Below, in pieces: positions 9,356-18,178 of a stretch of DNA of 62,806 nt. Positions within the stretch are counted from its first letter, which is position 1; every line of letters starts with the position of its first letter. Under the pieces are notes generated by a model. That model had not been told where the DNA came from. It made no database searches and saw only the letters and a program-made list of their open reading frames with translations. The position numbers were made by a program, and so were the translations under genes. Source of the DNA: an uncultured Akkermansia sp. (GTDB lineage: Bacteria; Verrucomicrobiota; Verrucomicrobiia; Verrucomicrobiales; Akkermansiaceae); contig URLZ01000008.1 in NCBI GenBank assembly GCA_900548895.1, positions 1 to 62,806 of the forward strand, given 5' to 3'.

Positions 9356-9925
9356 TCAGCGGCTTGCGACAGCCGCGAGAGGCCAGGAAGCCGGGCGGTG
9401 AAAATCAGGCTCGCCGGAGAGATCCTCCGCCGTCGTCAGAAAAATCTGCTGCGGCGTATTCAGAATCGCCGCAAAGGCCAGGCGGCAGTCGCGCGGATCG
9501 AGACCGAGGCGCTCCAGCTCCGCCAGCGGCAGAGACGCGCAGCACTCCCAGCCCTCGGGCCCGCACTGCCCCGACGCCCGCACCCCCTGCGGGGGCGGCA
9601 CGGCCGCCGCCGCCTTGCGCGGCGCATCAAAAGCCTGTGCCCACCAAGCCCCGTTCGGGCAGAGATTGAACTCCAGATAGCGGCCCCCGTTCACCTGCCC
9701 CATAAAGAACTCCGCCGTATCATAGCGCCAGAGCTCCGCGCAGAAAGCCCCCGGCCGCGCCTCGGGGTGAATCACCGCCGGCGCCCGCCGCGCCGCGCGA
9801 AACACCAGCTCGTGCTCCCCGAGCTCAAAGCTGAACTCCGGCGCCGGCACCACCGCCGCCCCGAACCAATCGCTCTCCAGGCGCTGCGGCACCACCGCCC
9901 CGCACTCTTGCAAAAGAATCTTCAT
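9356..9925 (-). CDS. CBM9-like domain protein
   Basis: 189 residues, one domain resembling the carbohydrate-binding family 9-like fold (DOMON-type beta sandwich): FSFELGEHELVFRAARR, the RYLEFNLCPNGAWWAQAFD block (in other members YxEFxxSPxGxWxxxxF) and a C-terminal LAFAAIL strand. No signal peptide is visible, so it may be cytoplasmic or poorly predicted. The start at 9925 is set by a promoter whose -10 ends 8 bases upstream. A second CBM9-type domain is found in the secreted enzyme at 28720-30876. Confidence 0.7.
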   Translation of the reverse strand: MKILLQECGAVVPQRLESDWFGAAVVPAPEFSFELGEHELVFRAARRAPAVIHPEARPGAFCAELWRYDTAEFFMGQVNGGRYLEFNLCPNGAWWAQAFDAPRKAAAAVPPPQGVRASGQCGPEGWECCASLPLAELERLGLDPRDCRLAFAAILNTPQQIFLTTAEDLSGEPDFHRPASWPLAAVASR

Positions 9926-9933
9926 ACCTCCCC

Positions 9934-9962
9934 AGCATAGCAGACCGCTCCCCGCACCGCAA
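9934..9962 (-). promoter_or_regulatory. sigma70-type promoter, leaderless-type, of the CBM9-like gene
   Basis: Minus strand: TTGCGG (9957-9962), 17-base spacer, TATGCT (9934-9939), 8 bases to the ATG. GGGGAGG lies between them but only 1-2 bases from the ATG, too close to act as a Shine-Dalgarno site. Confidence 0.65.
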
Positions 9963-10078
9963 GCACATTCGCCGCCCCTCCCCTGCAGCACCGCGACCAC
10001 CCCGCCGCGCTTGCAAAAATACCCTCGCCGCTCCCTCAGCGAAACCAATCGTCTGACGCCCCTCACACCGCGCACCCC

Positions 10079-10624
10079 TCAGAGCCGTGGCGCCGGGAAA
10101 AAGCGCAGCGGCGGAGCCGCCAAGCGCGCCGACGGCCCCCGCAGCGCCTCATTGTAGGCATCCGCACAGGCATTGTAGAGTTGCCGACTCTGCTCCCCGC
10201 GCTGTATCGCCAGGCAGAGCTGAGCACAAGCGTCCAGCAGGCGATCATGCCCCGCCAGGTCGCCGCGATCCTGTAAACCCGAAACCGCCTCACCGAGCGT
10301 ATGAGAAAACATCTCCTCCTCGCGGCGGAGCTCCTCCGCTGCCGGCCCCGCTGTGCCGTTCGAGGAGGCGTCAGCCGCCAAGCGCGCATCCGAGCGCTCC
10401 GCCAGAGCTGCGAGATCCCTCGCCGCCGGCAGCAAATCCCGCCGCCCCTCCTCCTCCAGCCCCCTCAGAAACAGGGCCAGGCAGGCATTGCGGCGGCGCG
10501 TGCGGCGCACCCAGAGCGCCCACGCCTGTTCAAGCTCCTCATGCAGACGGTGCAGCCGGTGGTGAAGTGCCAGCAGCCAGCCCAGAACCGCCACCAGCAA
10601 GCCGAGAGAAACAAGCCATTGCAT
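10079..10624 (-). CDS. LemA-like membrane protein
   Basis: 181 residues with one N-terminal membrane segment (about residues 4-20) and a helical outer part. LHEELEQAWALWVRRTRRRN and the RRDLLPAARDLAAL stretch match the LemA pattern (helix with EEAW...RRYDLIPNLV), and QSRQLYNACADAYNEAL followed by a FFP near the C-terminus matches the LemA end. LemA proteins are membrane-anchored four-helix bundles of unknown function. The C-terminus is truncated compared with typical members. Confidence 0.65.
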   Translation of the reverse strand: MQWLVSLGLLVAVLGWLLALHHRLHRLHEELEQAWALWVRRTRRRNACLALFLRGLEEEGRRDLLPAARDLAALAERSDARLAADASSNGTAGPAAEELRREEEMFSHTLGEAVSGLQDRGDLAGHDRLLDACAQLCLAIQRGEQSRQLYNACADAYNEALRGPSARLAAPPLRFFPAPRL

Positions 10625-10701
10625 GGAGACATTCTGCCCCGCCGCCCTGCCGCCCGCAAGCTAACTCGCTAACCGTTGTGTCCGCATGCTCGCACCGAGC
10701 C

Positions 10702-11685
10702 TCAGCGCCCCCGCAGCACGCGGTGCAGCCGCTTCCAGTAATAGCCGAGCGACAGCCCGCTGCCGCCGGCCAGAATGCGGCTCAGACAGCGCGCATCCTT
10801 CGCGCGCAGCGCTGAAAAATCCGCCTCGCTCACCCCCGCCTCATGCAAAATCTCCGCCGCCCGGCGCGCGCAATCCCGCTGGCAGCCATGGCACGCGCGA
10901 GCGCGAATCCGGCGCAGCGCATGAGCCGCATAACCCGCCAGCAACTCTCGATGAAGCGCACTCATTCCCCGTCGGCGGAACTCAGCCGCCAGCCACGCCA
11001 GCGCATCCACCATCCCCGGCAACTTCTCAGCCAAGCGCGTGTTGCTCGCCGAGCTCGCCTCATCGCGATACAAATAGCCCGTCGCCGGGTGCGTCAGAAT
11101 AACCTGGCAGAACGAATCAATCAAACAATTAAAGGCTGTGTCCTCCCCGTAGCGAATCCCCAGCGGGAAACGCGCATGCGAGCGCTCCAGCACCTCGCGG
11201 CGGTAGAGGCGACCACAGCTATTGGGAGTCAAGGCCAGAATGGAAGACGCCGCAGGCGGTAAAACCTGCGGATGACTGCCCAGAGGCTTGCGCTGCACGG
11301 GCTGGCCAGGCAGCAGACGGCTGAGCTGCGTGACAACCACATCAGCCCCGTGAAGCTGCGCCGCCTCATACAGCTCGCGCAAATAACCCGGCTCCAGAAT
11401 ATCATCCGCATCCGCGAAGGTGGCAAAATCACCCGTCAGCAGCTCCAACCCGCGGTTGCGGGCCGCACTCGTGCCGGCGTTCTCCTGACGAATCAGGCGC
11501 AGCCGGGCATCCTTGGCTGCCATCTCCTCCAGCACGCGCCCTGACGCATCCGTCGAGCCGTCATCCACGCAAATCAGCTCCAGCGGCAACTCCGTCTCGG
11601 CCAGCACACTGCCGACGCTCTCCACAAGTCTCTCGGCCGCATTGAAGACCGGCATGATGATGCTGATACAGGGATGGGAGGACAT
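10702..11685 (-). CDS. family 2 glycosyltransferase
   Basis: 327 residues. The GT-A domain starts at ISIIMPVFNAAERLVESVGSVL, with ELICVDDGSTDASG (UDP-sugar binding), GTSAARNRGLELLTG and the FADADDIL DXD-like metal site. The rest is helical. It most likely adds a sugar to a surface polysaccharide. It is the only intact GT2 of the three GT2 sequences in this region; the other two (17257-17506 and 19541-20614) are broken. Confidence 0.9.
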   Translation of the reverse strand: MSSHPCISIIMPVFNAAERLVESVGSVLAETELPLELICVDDGSTDASGRVLEEMAAKDARLRLIRQENAGTSAARNRGLELLTGDFATFADADDILEPGYLRELYEAAQLHGADVVVTQLSRLLPGQPVQRKPLGSHPQVLPPAASSILALTPNSCGRLYRREVLERSHARFPLGIRYGEDTAFNCLIDSFCQVILTHPATGYLYRDEASSASNTRLAEKLPGMVDALAWLAAEFRRRGMSALHRELLAGYAAHALRRIRARACHGCQRDCARRAAEILHEAGVSEADFSALRAKDARCLSRILAGGSGLSLGYYWKRLHRVLRGR

Positions 11686-11694
11686 AACTCCTCC

Positions 11695-11723
11695 AGTCTA
11701 CCCGCTGCTCAGCAGAGAGTCAA
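11695..11723 (-). promoter_or_regulatory. sigma70-type promoter, near-leaderless, of the GT2 gene
   Basis: Minus strand: TTGACT (11718-11723), 17-base spacer, TAGACT (11695-11700), 9 bases to the ATG at 11685. GGAGGAG lies inside these 9 bases and would mostly be lost from the mRNA. Confidence 0.65.
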
Positions 11724-11926
11724 GCACTATTGCTCATGGCGCGATGCAGGGGAAACGATTTGTGTTGGTCTTGACGACGCGATTGCCGAGAGACATTGTC
11801 TATTGGCGTGAACTTTATCTTGCTTTTGGGCGCTCTCTCGAGTATTCTTCAGGCATCTCATCAGCGCTAGGTCCGCGTTCGCCCGTTCCCTCGCTGAAGA
11901 GAAGTCACTATCGAGGTGTTCACGCT

Positions 11927-14041
11927 ATGGAAACGAAAAAATACCTGACTCATGTCAATGCCCTGCGCGGGCTCGCCATCCTCCTAGTCTTCCTCTACCA
12001 CCTGAGGGAGCCTTGGTGCCCGCAAGGCTTCCTCGGGGTCGACGCCTTCTTCGTGATTTCAGGCTTCTTCCTCATCCCCGGACTCCTCAGGCCCCACTCG
12101 GAGGCATCACCCTTCAGTTGGTCACGCTACTACACCGGCAGAGCGTCCCGCATTCTTCCTCCTCTTCTGGTCATGGTTGTGGCGGTTTTGCTGGCAACCA
12201 TCCCCCTCATGGTGGCCAGTGACATGGTCTACGCCGCCAAAACCGCCCAGCGCGTCGTCACGGCGCGGTCCAACGTCTTCTTCGGACGCACCGCCGTCGA
12301 TTACTTCGGGCCGGGCGTCAAGGAAAATATCTTCCTGCACACGTGGTATATCTCCGTCCTCATCCAAGTCCTCATCATAGCCCCTCTCCTCTGCCGGCCG
12401 CTCTCCCGCCTCCGCCCCATCTGGGGGCGCCTCCTGCTCGGCCTCATCGCCGTAGCCTCCCTGACCATCTTCTTCCAGCGCTCCTTGCCTCTGGCGTGGC
12501 AGGATTGTTTGCCTGATGCCTTTCGGGACGGCGGCAGCGAGGGATCCGTCTACTACATGACCGCCGGCCGCCTGTGGGAAATCATCGCCGGCGCCTTCGT
12601 CCTCTTCCTGCCCATGGCCAAGCGGAAGTGGCTCAGCACCCTCCTGCTGGTGCTCGGCTTACTCCTGCTCATCCTCTCCTGCTTCTGGCCGGAAAACCGC
12701 AGCAGCTTGCCGCTTTGTGCCGTGATCGGCACCATGCTCATTATTCGCTACGGGGAGAACGCCTACCTCTCCCGCCTCTTCGAAAACCGAATTCTCATGT
12801 GCTTGGGTGCCGTCTCCTTCAGCCTTTACCTTGTCCACTGGCCCGTCATGGCCTTGGCTCGCTATGCCCTCATGCGAGACTTCACCCCCATCGATTGCCT
12901 CTGGGTCACCCTTCTCTCCGCCTTGCTCACGTGGGCCCTGTATCGGGGCGTAGAGAAACGCCGCCCCCGCATTATCTTCGTCGCTCTTCTCTGGGGCTTG
13001 GCCATGGTTTCAGCCCTCATCCTGCGCAAGACGGACGGACTCAAGAATTACGTCCACACCGAGGTGAATGCCATGCCGGATTACACCAGCACGGACTATC
13101 AACAGTGGAGATTCGCCCCTGCGGGCTCGTGGAACGGGCCGTATTACAAAGAATTAAACCCTGCTCCAGGTCATTATGGAGAAAGTGTCCTGAATAAAAA
13201 CTCACCGGACTTCGGGCGCGCCCCCATTCTCCAGATCGGCGATAGCTCCAAGCAGCCCAACTTCATCCTTTTGGGTGACAGTTATGCCAATGCCCTCTTC
13301 CCCGGCTTCGATATTGTTGCTCAACAGGAAGGATGGTCCGGCCTTTACGTTAGTCTCTACGTTACCCCATTCTGGAATCGACTGAATATAGAGTTCCCAA
13401 ATAAAAACGGATATTTTACGCGGAGCAAGGCAGAACTTCTTCTGCAGTGGCTGCGGCAGAATCCCCATCTGCATTACATCATCATCGGTCAGCGATGGTA
13501 TCGGAGATTTGGACCGGCCATCACGTGGGATGGAGAGACCATCGGCGCAGGAGATTCCTGGAGCGCCACGACCAACGGATTGCGTGCATTCCTGCAACGT
13601 CTCAAGGAGATGGACCGAGAAGTTGTGCTGATCATGCCCACTCCAGAGGTGCTCAGCATGGGCAATGCAACAATGGGGGCTCTCCTGCAACGATCAAAAC
13701 TACGGGGTCGCGACTCGGATATCCGCAAACGCTTACAATGCAGTTACGAGCAGTATACCGAGCAATACGGTCGAATCAGGCAGTTCTTGCTTAACCTGCA
13801 GAAAGGGGGGCTCTGTACCTCGGTGGATCCTGCTCCGCATATGTTTGTCGACGGGATTTTCGTCCCCTTCGAGGATGGAGAACCACTACTTTACGACTCC
13901 GGCCATCTCTCGGTTTGCGGCTCGAAAAAGCTGATGGAGGCCCTCAGAAAGCAGTTCCGAGGCATCTTGCGAGCCTCTGAGGCGGAGAACAACAAGACGC
14001 AGGCTGCAAAGGCTCGCGACAGGGCAGCACTCCAGCTCTGA
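11927..14041 (+). CDS. OafA/YrhL-type acyltransferase with C-terminal SGNH domain
   Basis: 704 residues. Residues 1 to about 370 are an acyltransferase 3 membrane domain of about ten helices, opening with HVNALRGLAILLVFLYHL and GVDAFFVISGFFL; its active His is in FLYH. After a linker, residues of about 430-690 form an SGNH hydrolase-like domain with block I ILLGDSYANALFPGF and the C-terminal DSGHLSVCGS (Asp-x-x-His pair). Such proteins O-acetylate surface sugars: the membrane part moves the acyl group across, the SGNH part transfers it. Base composition falls below that of the neighbours, as in the whole 11.7-17.5 kb stretch. The start METKKYL is chosen because the membrane domain begins there. 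Confidence 0.92.
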   Translation: METKKYLTHVNALRGLAILLVFLYHLREPWCPQGFLGVDAFFVISGFFLIPGLLRPHSEASPFSWSRYYTGRASRILPPLLVMVVAVLLATIPLMVASDMVYAAKTAQRVVTARSNVFFGRTAVDYFGPGVKENIFLHTWYISVLIQVLIIAPLLCRPLSRLRPIWGRLLLGLIAVASLTIFFQRSLPLAWQDCLPDAFRDGGSEGSVYYMTAGRLWEIIAGAFVLFLPMAKRKWLSTLLLVLGLLLLILSCFWPENRSSLPLCAVIGTMLIIRYGENAYLSRLFENRILMCLGAVSFSLYLVHWPVMALARYALMRDFTPIDCLWVTLLSALLTWALYRGVEKRRPRIIFVALLWGLAMVSALILRKTDGLKNYVHTEVNAMPDYTSTDYQQWRFAPAGSWNGPYYKELNPAPGHYGESVLNKNSPDFGRAPILQIGDSSKQPNFILLGDSYANALFPGFDIVAQQEGWSGLYVSLYVTPFWNRLNIEFPNKNGYFTRSKAELLLQWLRQNPHLHYIIIGQRWYRRFGPAITWDGETIGAGDSWSATTNGLRAFLQRLKEMDREVVLIMPTPEVLSMGNATMGALLQRSKLRGRDSDIRKRLQCSYEQYTEQYGRIRQFLLNLQKGGLCTSVDPAPHMFVDGIFVPFEDGEPLLYDSGHLSVCGSKKLMEALRKQFRGILRASEAENNKTQAAKARDRAALQL

Positions 14042-14411
14042 ATCCCTCCCACGCTTTTCAGACTTCTCGAACTTCGGAATTAAGGTAAACTCCTAAGCGA
14101 GCTCAGCTTTCCGTTGACGGTGGAGCACACATGGCAGAGAGGGCTTTCCAGAAAGCTCAGAGGCGTCAGTCCTTGGCGCTTGCGATGCGTCGCTCGGGCA
14201 GCTCCGGCATGTGGGCAGCAGCTCAAGGTAGCCTCTCGGCCGTCGCATCTCATATCGCCGGGGACTGATGCAAGACCTTGTGATGTGCTCGAAGACGGGT
14301 AGCGTGGCGCCTCTGGGATGCAAAACCGTTTCATCACAACAGCTCGAGATCCCCTTTTACTCCTCGTTTCGTGATCAGAGGGAAACTGAACTACGACTGC
14401 TGTTACGTTAT
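14042..14411. other. 370-base gap between convergent genes
   Basis: Relatively AT-rich at its right end. Short open frames exist on both strands but none has a recognisable domain or start signal. No gene, repeat or clear terminator is seen. Confidence 0.5.
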
Positions 14412-15674
14412 TTAGTGGTCATACACAGTAGGCTTTCGCTTGTTACATATCTTATCTCGGATTGCCCTGAGCCCCCTTATACTCAAGAGTACTCGTATCT
14501 TATTCCATAACCCAATTTGGGGGGAAAGTATGCGATAAGTTCCTTCAAGCATAGAGTCATGTTTTAAGTGGGATAAATACAATTCGCGCATATACCGGGC
14601 ACGATTTTTCCTGTAAGCGTCCACGGGGAATACATGGCTGAAAGAGTCTAATGCGTTAAGCGCATCTAAAGTCAGGAGAGTGCGCTTGCATTTGAAGCAT
14701 TCCCCGCAGTTTCTATTGGAGTTCCTAACGCACACATTGAGAAATCGATGAGCCGGTTCATAATTGATGAGCTCTCTCGTCTTGTCAAATCTTGACAAGA
14801 CCAAGCTTTCCGAGCACAGTCGCAGCTGCGGAATGGAAAAACACTGCAGCGCAAATAACTCGTAATAACCGAAGGCGTGGTTGGCGTGCCCTTCCAAACT
14901 AATAGCAGGCTGGTGTTCAAATCCTGCTGAGGCATAATAGTAGCGCTTCCACAGCTTGCGAAGCATATATGTGGCAAAGGCGATCGTATAGCCATGTGTC
15001 GCTTCATGTAACTGAGGAAAGGCCTCGGATATGTTGGAATTTGTAACAAGAATCTTATAATGATATTCGTTTGCAAAATGTTGTATGTTGCTGATCCCCT
15101 CCTCATAGCGCTTCTCCAGAACATGACCCTTCCACGAGTATGCTCCTACGTTGTGTAAAACCAAGTAGTCCAAATGAATACCCGGGCAATCCGACTCAGT
15201 CAGATGCTTAATTGCAGTTAAGGAATCCACGCCGCATGAGCAGCCGGTGCCTACTTTCCCCGCACATGCAAGAGGCGTTCCATCGACTTCTGCCTGAATT
15301 TTCGGCAGATGTAGCTTCGGCTCGAATTTGTGCAGCGCAGGTAAAAATTCTGTGCGCAGTTGGTGCAGAAGCTCCTCTGTCATGGGAGTTTCACATACAA
15401 TATCGCACCTTTCTCTCATGGCAAAACTGAGCAAACCAAGAACGTAGGCGTCACTGCGTTCTGTCGTCAAATACTCACCATATGCCTCTGGTACAGAAAA
15501 GATGACGGTTCGCTTCACCTCACCACACGTGATCTCACAAATTTGCGACGCCTGCCCATCTTTGTATTCAACATGGGGTTTTTGAATTCTTAACACCCGA
15601 ACAGGGGTATTCTCTGCTACGGGTATGCTCATGGACATCCGAATGATGTCTCGCTCGGAAAATGGCTCATTCAT
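14412..15674 (-). CDS. PP-loop ATP pyrophosphatase-like protein with Cys4 site (surface-glycan locus)
   Basis: 420 residues. After a 130-residue N-terminal region comes the PP-loop CSCGVDS (145-151), a variant of SGGVDS with Cys at the second glycine; it should bind ATP and adenylate a substrate. Near the C-terminus is Cys315-x7-Cys323-x2-Cys326-x2-Cys329 followed by KRT, a zinc-site layout like that of QueC (7-cyano-7-deazaguanine synthase). No que genes are near. The gene follows a pyruvyl-transferase-family gene and is paralogous to the protein at 34048-35307, which also follows a pyruvyl transferase. It may modify a sugar or acid group of a surface polysaccharide. The substrate is unknown. 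Confidence 0.7.
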   Translation of the reverse strand: MNEPFSERDIIRMSMSIPVAENTPVRVLRIQKPHVEYKDGQASQICEITCGEVKRTVIFSVPEAYGEYLTTERSDAYVLGLLSFAMRERCDIVCETPMTEELLHQLRTEFLPALHKFEPKLHLPKIQAEVDGTPLACAGKVGTGCSCGVDSLTAIKHLTESDCPGIHLDYLVLHNVGAYSWKGHVLEKRYEEGISNIQHFANEYHYKILVTNSNISEAFPQLHEATHGYTIAFATYMLRKLWKRYYYASAGFEHQPAISLEGHANHAFGYYELFALQCFSIPQLRLCSESLVLSRFDKTRELINYEPAHRFLNVCVRNSNRNCGECFKCKRTLLTLDALNALDSFSHVFPVDAYRKNRARYMRELYLSHLKHDSMLEGTYRILSPQIGLWNKIRVLLSIRGLRAIRDKICNKRKPTVYDH

Positions 15675-16022
15675 TTTGTATGGAAGGTGATATAAGGCTT
15701 ATGCGTTGTAATGGAGGAGGCTGAAGGAGTAAGCATCTGCAACTTGCTCTTCCCTCGGCCTATCATGTCTCAACCGTGGAGTCAAGGAAGAATGGCGTGT
15801 TTCAGAGCAAGCGGGGCTGCATCAGGTCTACTGCCAGAAATCGAGAGAAGTCTTGAGTTGTCTTTGAAGGCACGTGAAGCGAATTTAAGGCATCTTCGCG
15901 AACATCTGCTCCGGGGCCAACGGGCATGCCACCCCCCCCCTGGCTTATGCTCTGGAAGAAATGGCGAAAATTTCTCGTGGCCGCGATTGTGTCCTCACGC
16001 AAGGGTGTGATGTGAAGATGGT
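15675..16022. other. 348-base gap between the pyruvyl transferase and PP-loop genes
   Basis: No supportable gene on either strand. A run of ten C lies near 15932-15941. The gap is ten times longer than in the second copy of the module (30 bases), so sequence may have been inserted here or a gene lost. Confidence 0.4.
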
Positions 16023-16946
16023 CTAGGCTCTCTTGTTTTCTTTCTTGTGCGGGAAGGGGAAGACACTTTCCAAGCTATCGCAGATCTCATCCACCTGTTT
16101 AGAAGTGATACTATACTGATCCGTGAGAATATCGATCGTGTGATCGTCCACGATGAGCCCGGGTGTTCTCAAGTCAATGGGCTGATATTTATACTGGGGA
16201 AAGACGGAATAATAATCGAGAAACTTATAACTTCCTCCAGCAACCTCATCCCCGACGATGATGTGGCAATTGGGTATTCCCAAGGAGTCAGCGCATATCA
16301 ATGGATGCATGGCTGAGCTAAGGATAAACTTGCACTGGGCTACTTCTTTGACGAAATCACTTGGTTGTTGGCGAATATCGATCAGCCGAAATGTCTTTGA
16401 CTGCAGTTGGATCTTTTCATGAAAGGGTTTTTTGTCGCTGTCGACGTAATGATATACAATGCCAACGTCATATTGCGGGTCGGGAATGATGGGAGCAAAG
16501 ATCCTCTTAACCATCAATCCCGGGTCACCCAATACGACATGATCGAGAGATTGAGACATAATCCTTTCGCATCTCTCTTTTGAAAGTTTGCCGCGCAAGG
16601 CATAGATATCCAAGGGCCGAAGAAAACGTTCGTCTTCCTCCTTTGCAGGGGATATGAAGCCGGAGCCGAATATTTTAATCGGCCGAGGATTTACAGCCAG
16701 CTTTTTTCTGGTGCGAAGAAGAAGTTGCAGGATAGAGCCAATGGCGGTTCCTTCTGCGTTTATCGGGCGATAGACTCGGATTTGCTTGGGGCCCAAGTGT
16801 TTGCACCCCATGTAATTGAGCAAATCATGATTGAGCATGTCCCCGAAATTGGGTTTCTCGGTCCAATAGTATACAATCGAGGGCTTTTCTTTGAGAAATT
16901 TGCTCGTCAGATCGTGCCACTTCCGATGAATGAATGTTAAGTGCAT
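16023..16946 (-). CDS. polysaccharide pyruvyl transferase family protein
   Basis: 307 residues. Family hallmarks are NFGDMLN near the N-terminus, IFGSGFI, YALRGKLSKERCE, VVLGDPGLM and a C-terminal Rossmann part with FILSSAMHPLICADSLGIP. Known members (CsaB, WcaK, Pvg1) transfer pyruvate from phosphoenolpyruvate to a sugar, making a ketal on a surface polymer, though the family also includes other activities. It precedes the PP-loop gene at 14412-15674 on the same strand. Base composition is clearly more AT-rich than the window average, which suggests acquisition by transfer. Confidence 0.85.
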   Translation of the reverse strand: MHLTFIHRKWHDLTSKFLKEKPSIVYYWTEKPNFGDMLNHDLLNYMGCKHLGPKQIRVYRPINAEGTAIGSILQLLLRTRKKLAVNPRPIKIFGSGFISPAKEEDERFLRPLDIYALRGKLSKERCERIMSQSLDHVVLGDPGLMVKRIFAPIIPDPQYDVGIVYHYVDSDKKPFHEKIQLQSKTFRLIDIRQQPSDFVKEVAQCKFILSSAMHPLICADSLGIPNCHIIVGDEVAGGSYKFLDYYSVFPQYKYQPIDLRTPGLIVDDHTIDILTDQYSITSKQVDEICDSLESVFPFPHKKENKRA

Positions 16947-17256
16947 ATCTAAGATGTATTATGAAAATATCCGTTCGCTTCTGTGTATACTGGACAGTTG
17001 CAATAAAGCTTCTCGCCTCTATGAGACGTCCCCTAAGAGACGTCAATCTGATTCGAAGTCAACAACCTTGTGTAGGCGCTTTTTCTATCAATGCAATCCG
17101 GATTTAATTTGTTGTTACTGGGCGCCTCGCAGAGTTCTCTCTTCTTCTCCGATACTCGGGAATGCGTTATTATCCCGGAGTATGTGCGAGCGCGCAGATA
17201 TCTTATATCATGTTGAACGCTGCGACGCAAGTACTTTCTACAGGGATCGGGGGCGG

Positions 17257-17506
17257 CAGTTTGTCGAGCCATATCTGGGCAGAGCTTTTGACCGTCATCC
17301 GGCGCAGACTTATCGCAAGTTTGAGATCATCTGTGTGGATGACGGTTCTCCGGTGCATCCTCTCCGGGCTGAGCGAGTTCCCGAGCCGCGGCTTGCGGAA
17401 GTTCTTCGTCTGCGGCGCGCCCGTGTTTACGGTTGTGGATGTGGGCGGGCGCCGCTTTTTCAAGCTCTTCGGGGTCAAGATCAGAAAAAAGAGAATCGAG
17501 GATTAA
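17257..17506 (+). pseudogene. remnant of a family 2 glycosyltransferase gene
   Basis: Frame 1 gives VEPYLGRAF followed by PAQTYRKFEIICVDDGSP, a GT2 N-terminus missing its first strand. A few codons later, in another frame, comes GLRKFFVCGAPVFTVVDVGG and FKLFGVKIRKKRIED ending at a stop at 17506, which looks like the C-terminal tail of such enzymes. The roughly 250-residue middle is gone and the two ends are out of frame. It lies between the pyruvyl transferase gene and the terminator of rplQ. Confidence 0.65.
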
Positions 17507-17569
17507 TCCGTCGTCGGCTGCCGGTTAGCTCTCAAGCTCCGGCGTCGCACTCTCTTGGCCTCATTTAAC

Positions 17570-17604
17570 AAAAAGCGCCGCTCTGCAGCAGCAGAGCGGC
17601 GCTT
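17570..17604 (-). terminator. intrinsic terminator of the rpoA-rplQ operon
   Basis: 12-bp perfect stem GCGCCGCTCTGC / GCAGAGCGGCGC with a 4-base loop (17575-17602). On the minus strand it is followed by TTTTTGTT. Confidence 0.92.
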
Positions 17605-17638
17605 CGCGCTATCCGAAGATGAGTTGCCGGGGCGAGGC

Positions 17639-18106
17639 TCAGGCCTCTTCCTTGGCGGGAGCCTCAGCCGCGGGGGCTTCGGCGGGAGCCGTTTCGCTCG
17701 TCGAGCCGGTGCCCGTCGTGGTGGCCGGGGCAACGGGGGCGGAGAGCTGGGGCAGGTCGATGATCTCGATGAGAGCCATCGGGGCGCTGTCCGTCTTGCG
17801 CTGGCCGAGCTTCACGATGCGGGTGTAGCCGCCCTGGCGATCCTTCGTGGCCTCAGCGACCACGCTGAAGAGCTTGGCGACCACCTTCGGCTGGGGAAGG
17901 GTGGCAAGGGCCTGACGGCGGGCGTGCAGGCTGCCGTTCTTGCCGAGCGTGATGAGCTTCTCGACGTAGGGGCGAAGGGCCTTGGCCTTGGCCAGCGTGG
18001 TGGTGATGCGGCCGTTGCTGATGAGGCTGCAGGCCTGGTTGGCCAGCAGGGACTTGCGATGGGAGGCCGTGCGCTGAAGCTTGGCCTTTTTAACTCCGTG
18101 TCTCAT
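17639..18106 (-). CDS. rplQ: 50S ribosomal protein L17 (bL17)
   Basis: 155 residues. MRHGVKKAKLQRTASHRK and LANQACSLISNGRITTTLAKAKALRP are unmistakable bL17, with the usual GGYTRIVKLGQRKTDSAPMALIE block. Residues after about 118 are an added Ala/Pro/Glu/Thr-rich tail. It follows rpoA with 72 bases between them, and ends the operon at the terminator at 17570-17604. The other genes of the usual alpha operon (rpsM, rpsK, rpsD) are not present here. Confidence 0.97.
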   Translation of the reverse strand: MRHGVKKAKLQRTASHRKSLLANQACSLISNGRITTTLAKAKALRPYVEKLITLGKNGSLHARRQALATLPQPKVVAKLFSVVAEATKDRQGGYTRIVKLGQRKTDSAPMALIEIIDLPQLSAPVAPATTTGTGSTSETAPAEAPAAEAPAKEEA

Positions 18107-18178
18107 GTTTGTTGACTGTAGTGTTGTTTGGTTAGGGGATGGGCGCCGGGCGTGCCCCGGCGCGGTGGGGTGAGCTCT

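Noticed and set aside
9926..9933. GGGGAGG before the CBM9-like gene as a Shine-Dalgarno site
   Set aside because: It is only one or two bases from the ATG, and the predicted transcript would begin within it.
14412..15674. Annotation as queC
   Set aside because: The protein is nearly twice the length of QueC, has a Cys in the PP-loop, and sits in a glycan locus with no queuosine genes.
16930..17568. A full-length 212-codon gene
   Set aside because: Only its middle resembles a glycosyltransferase; the remainder lacks similarity and the GT2 tail is in another frame, so a remnant fits better.
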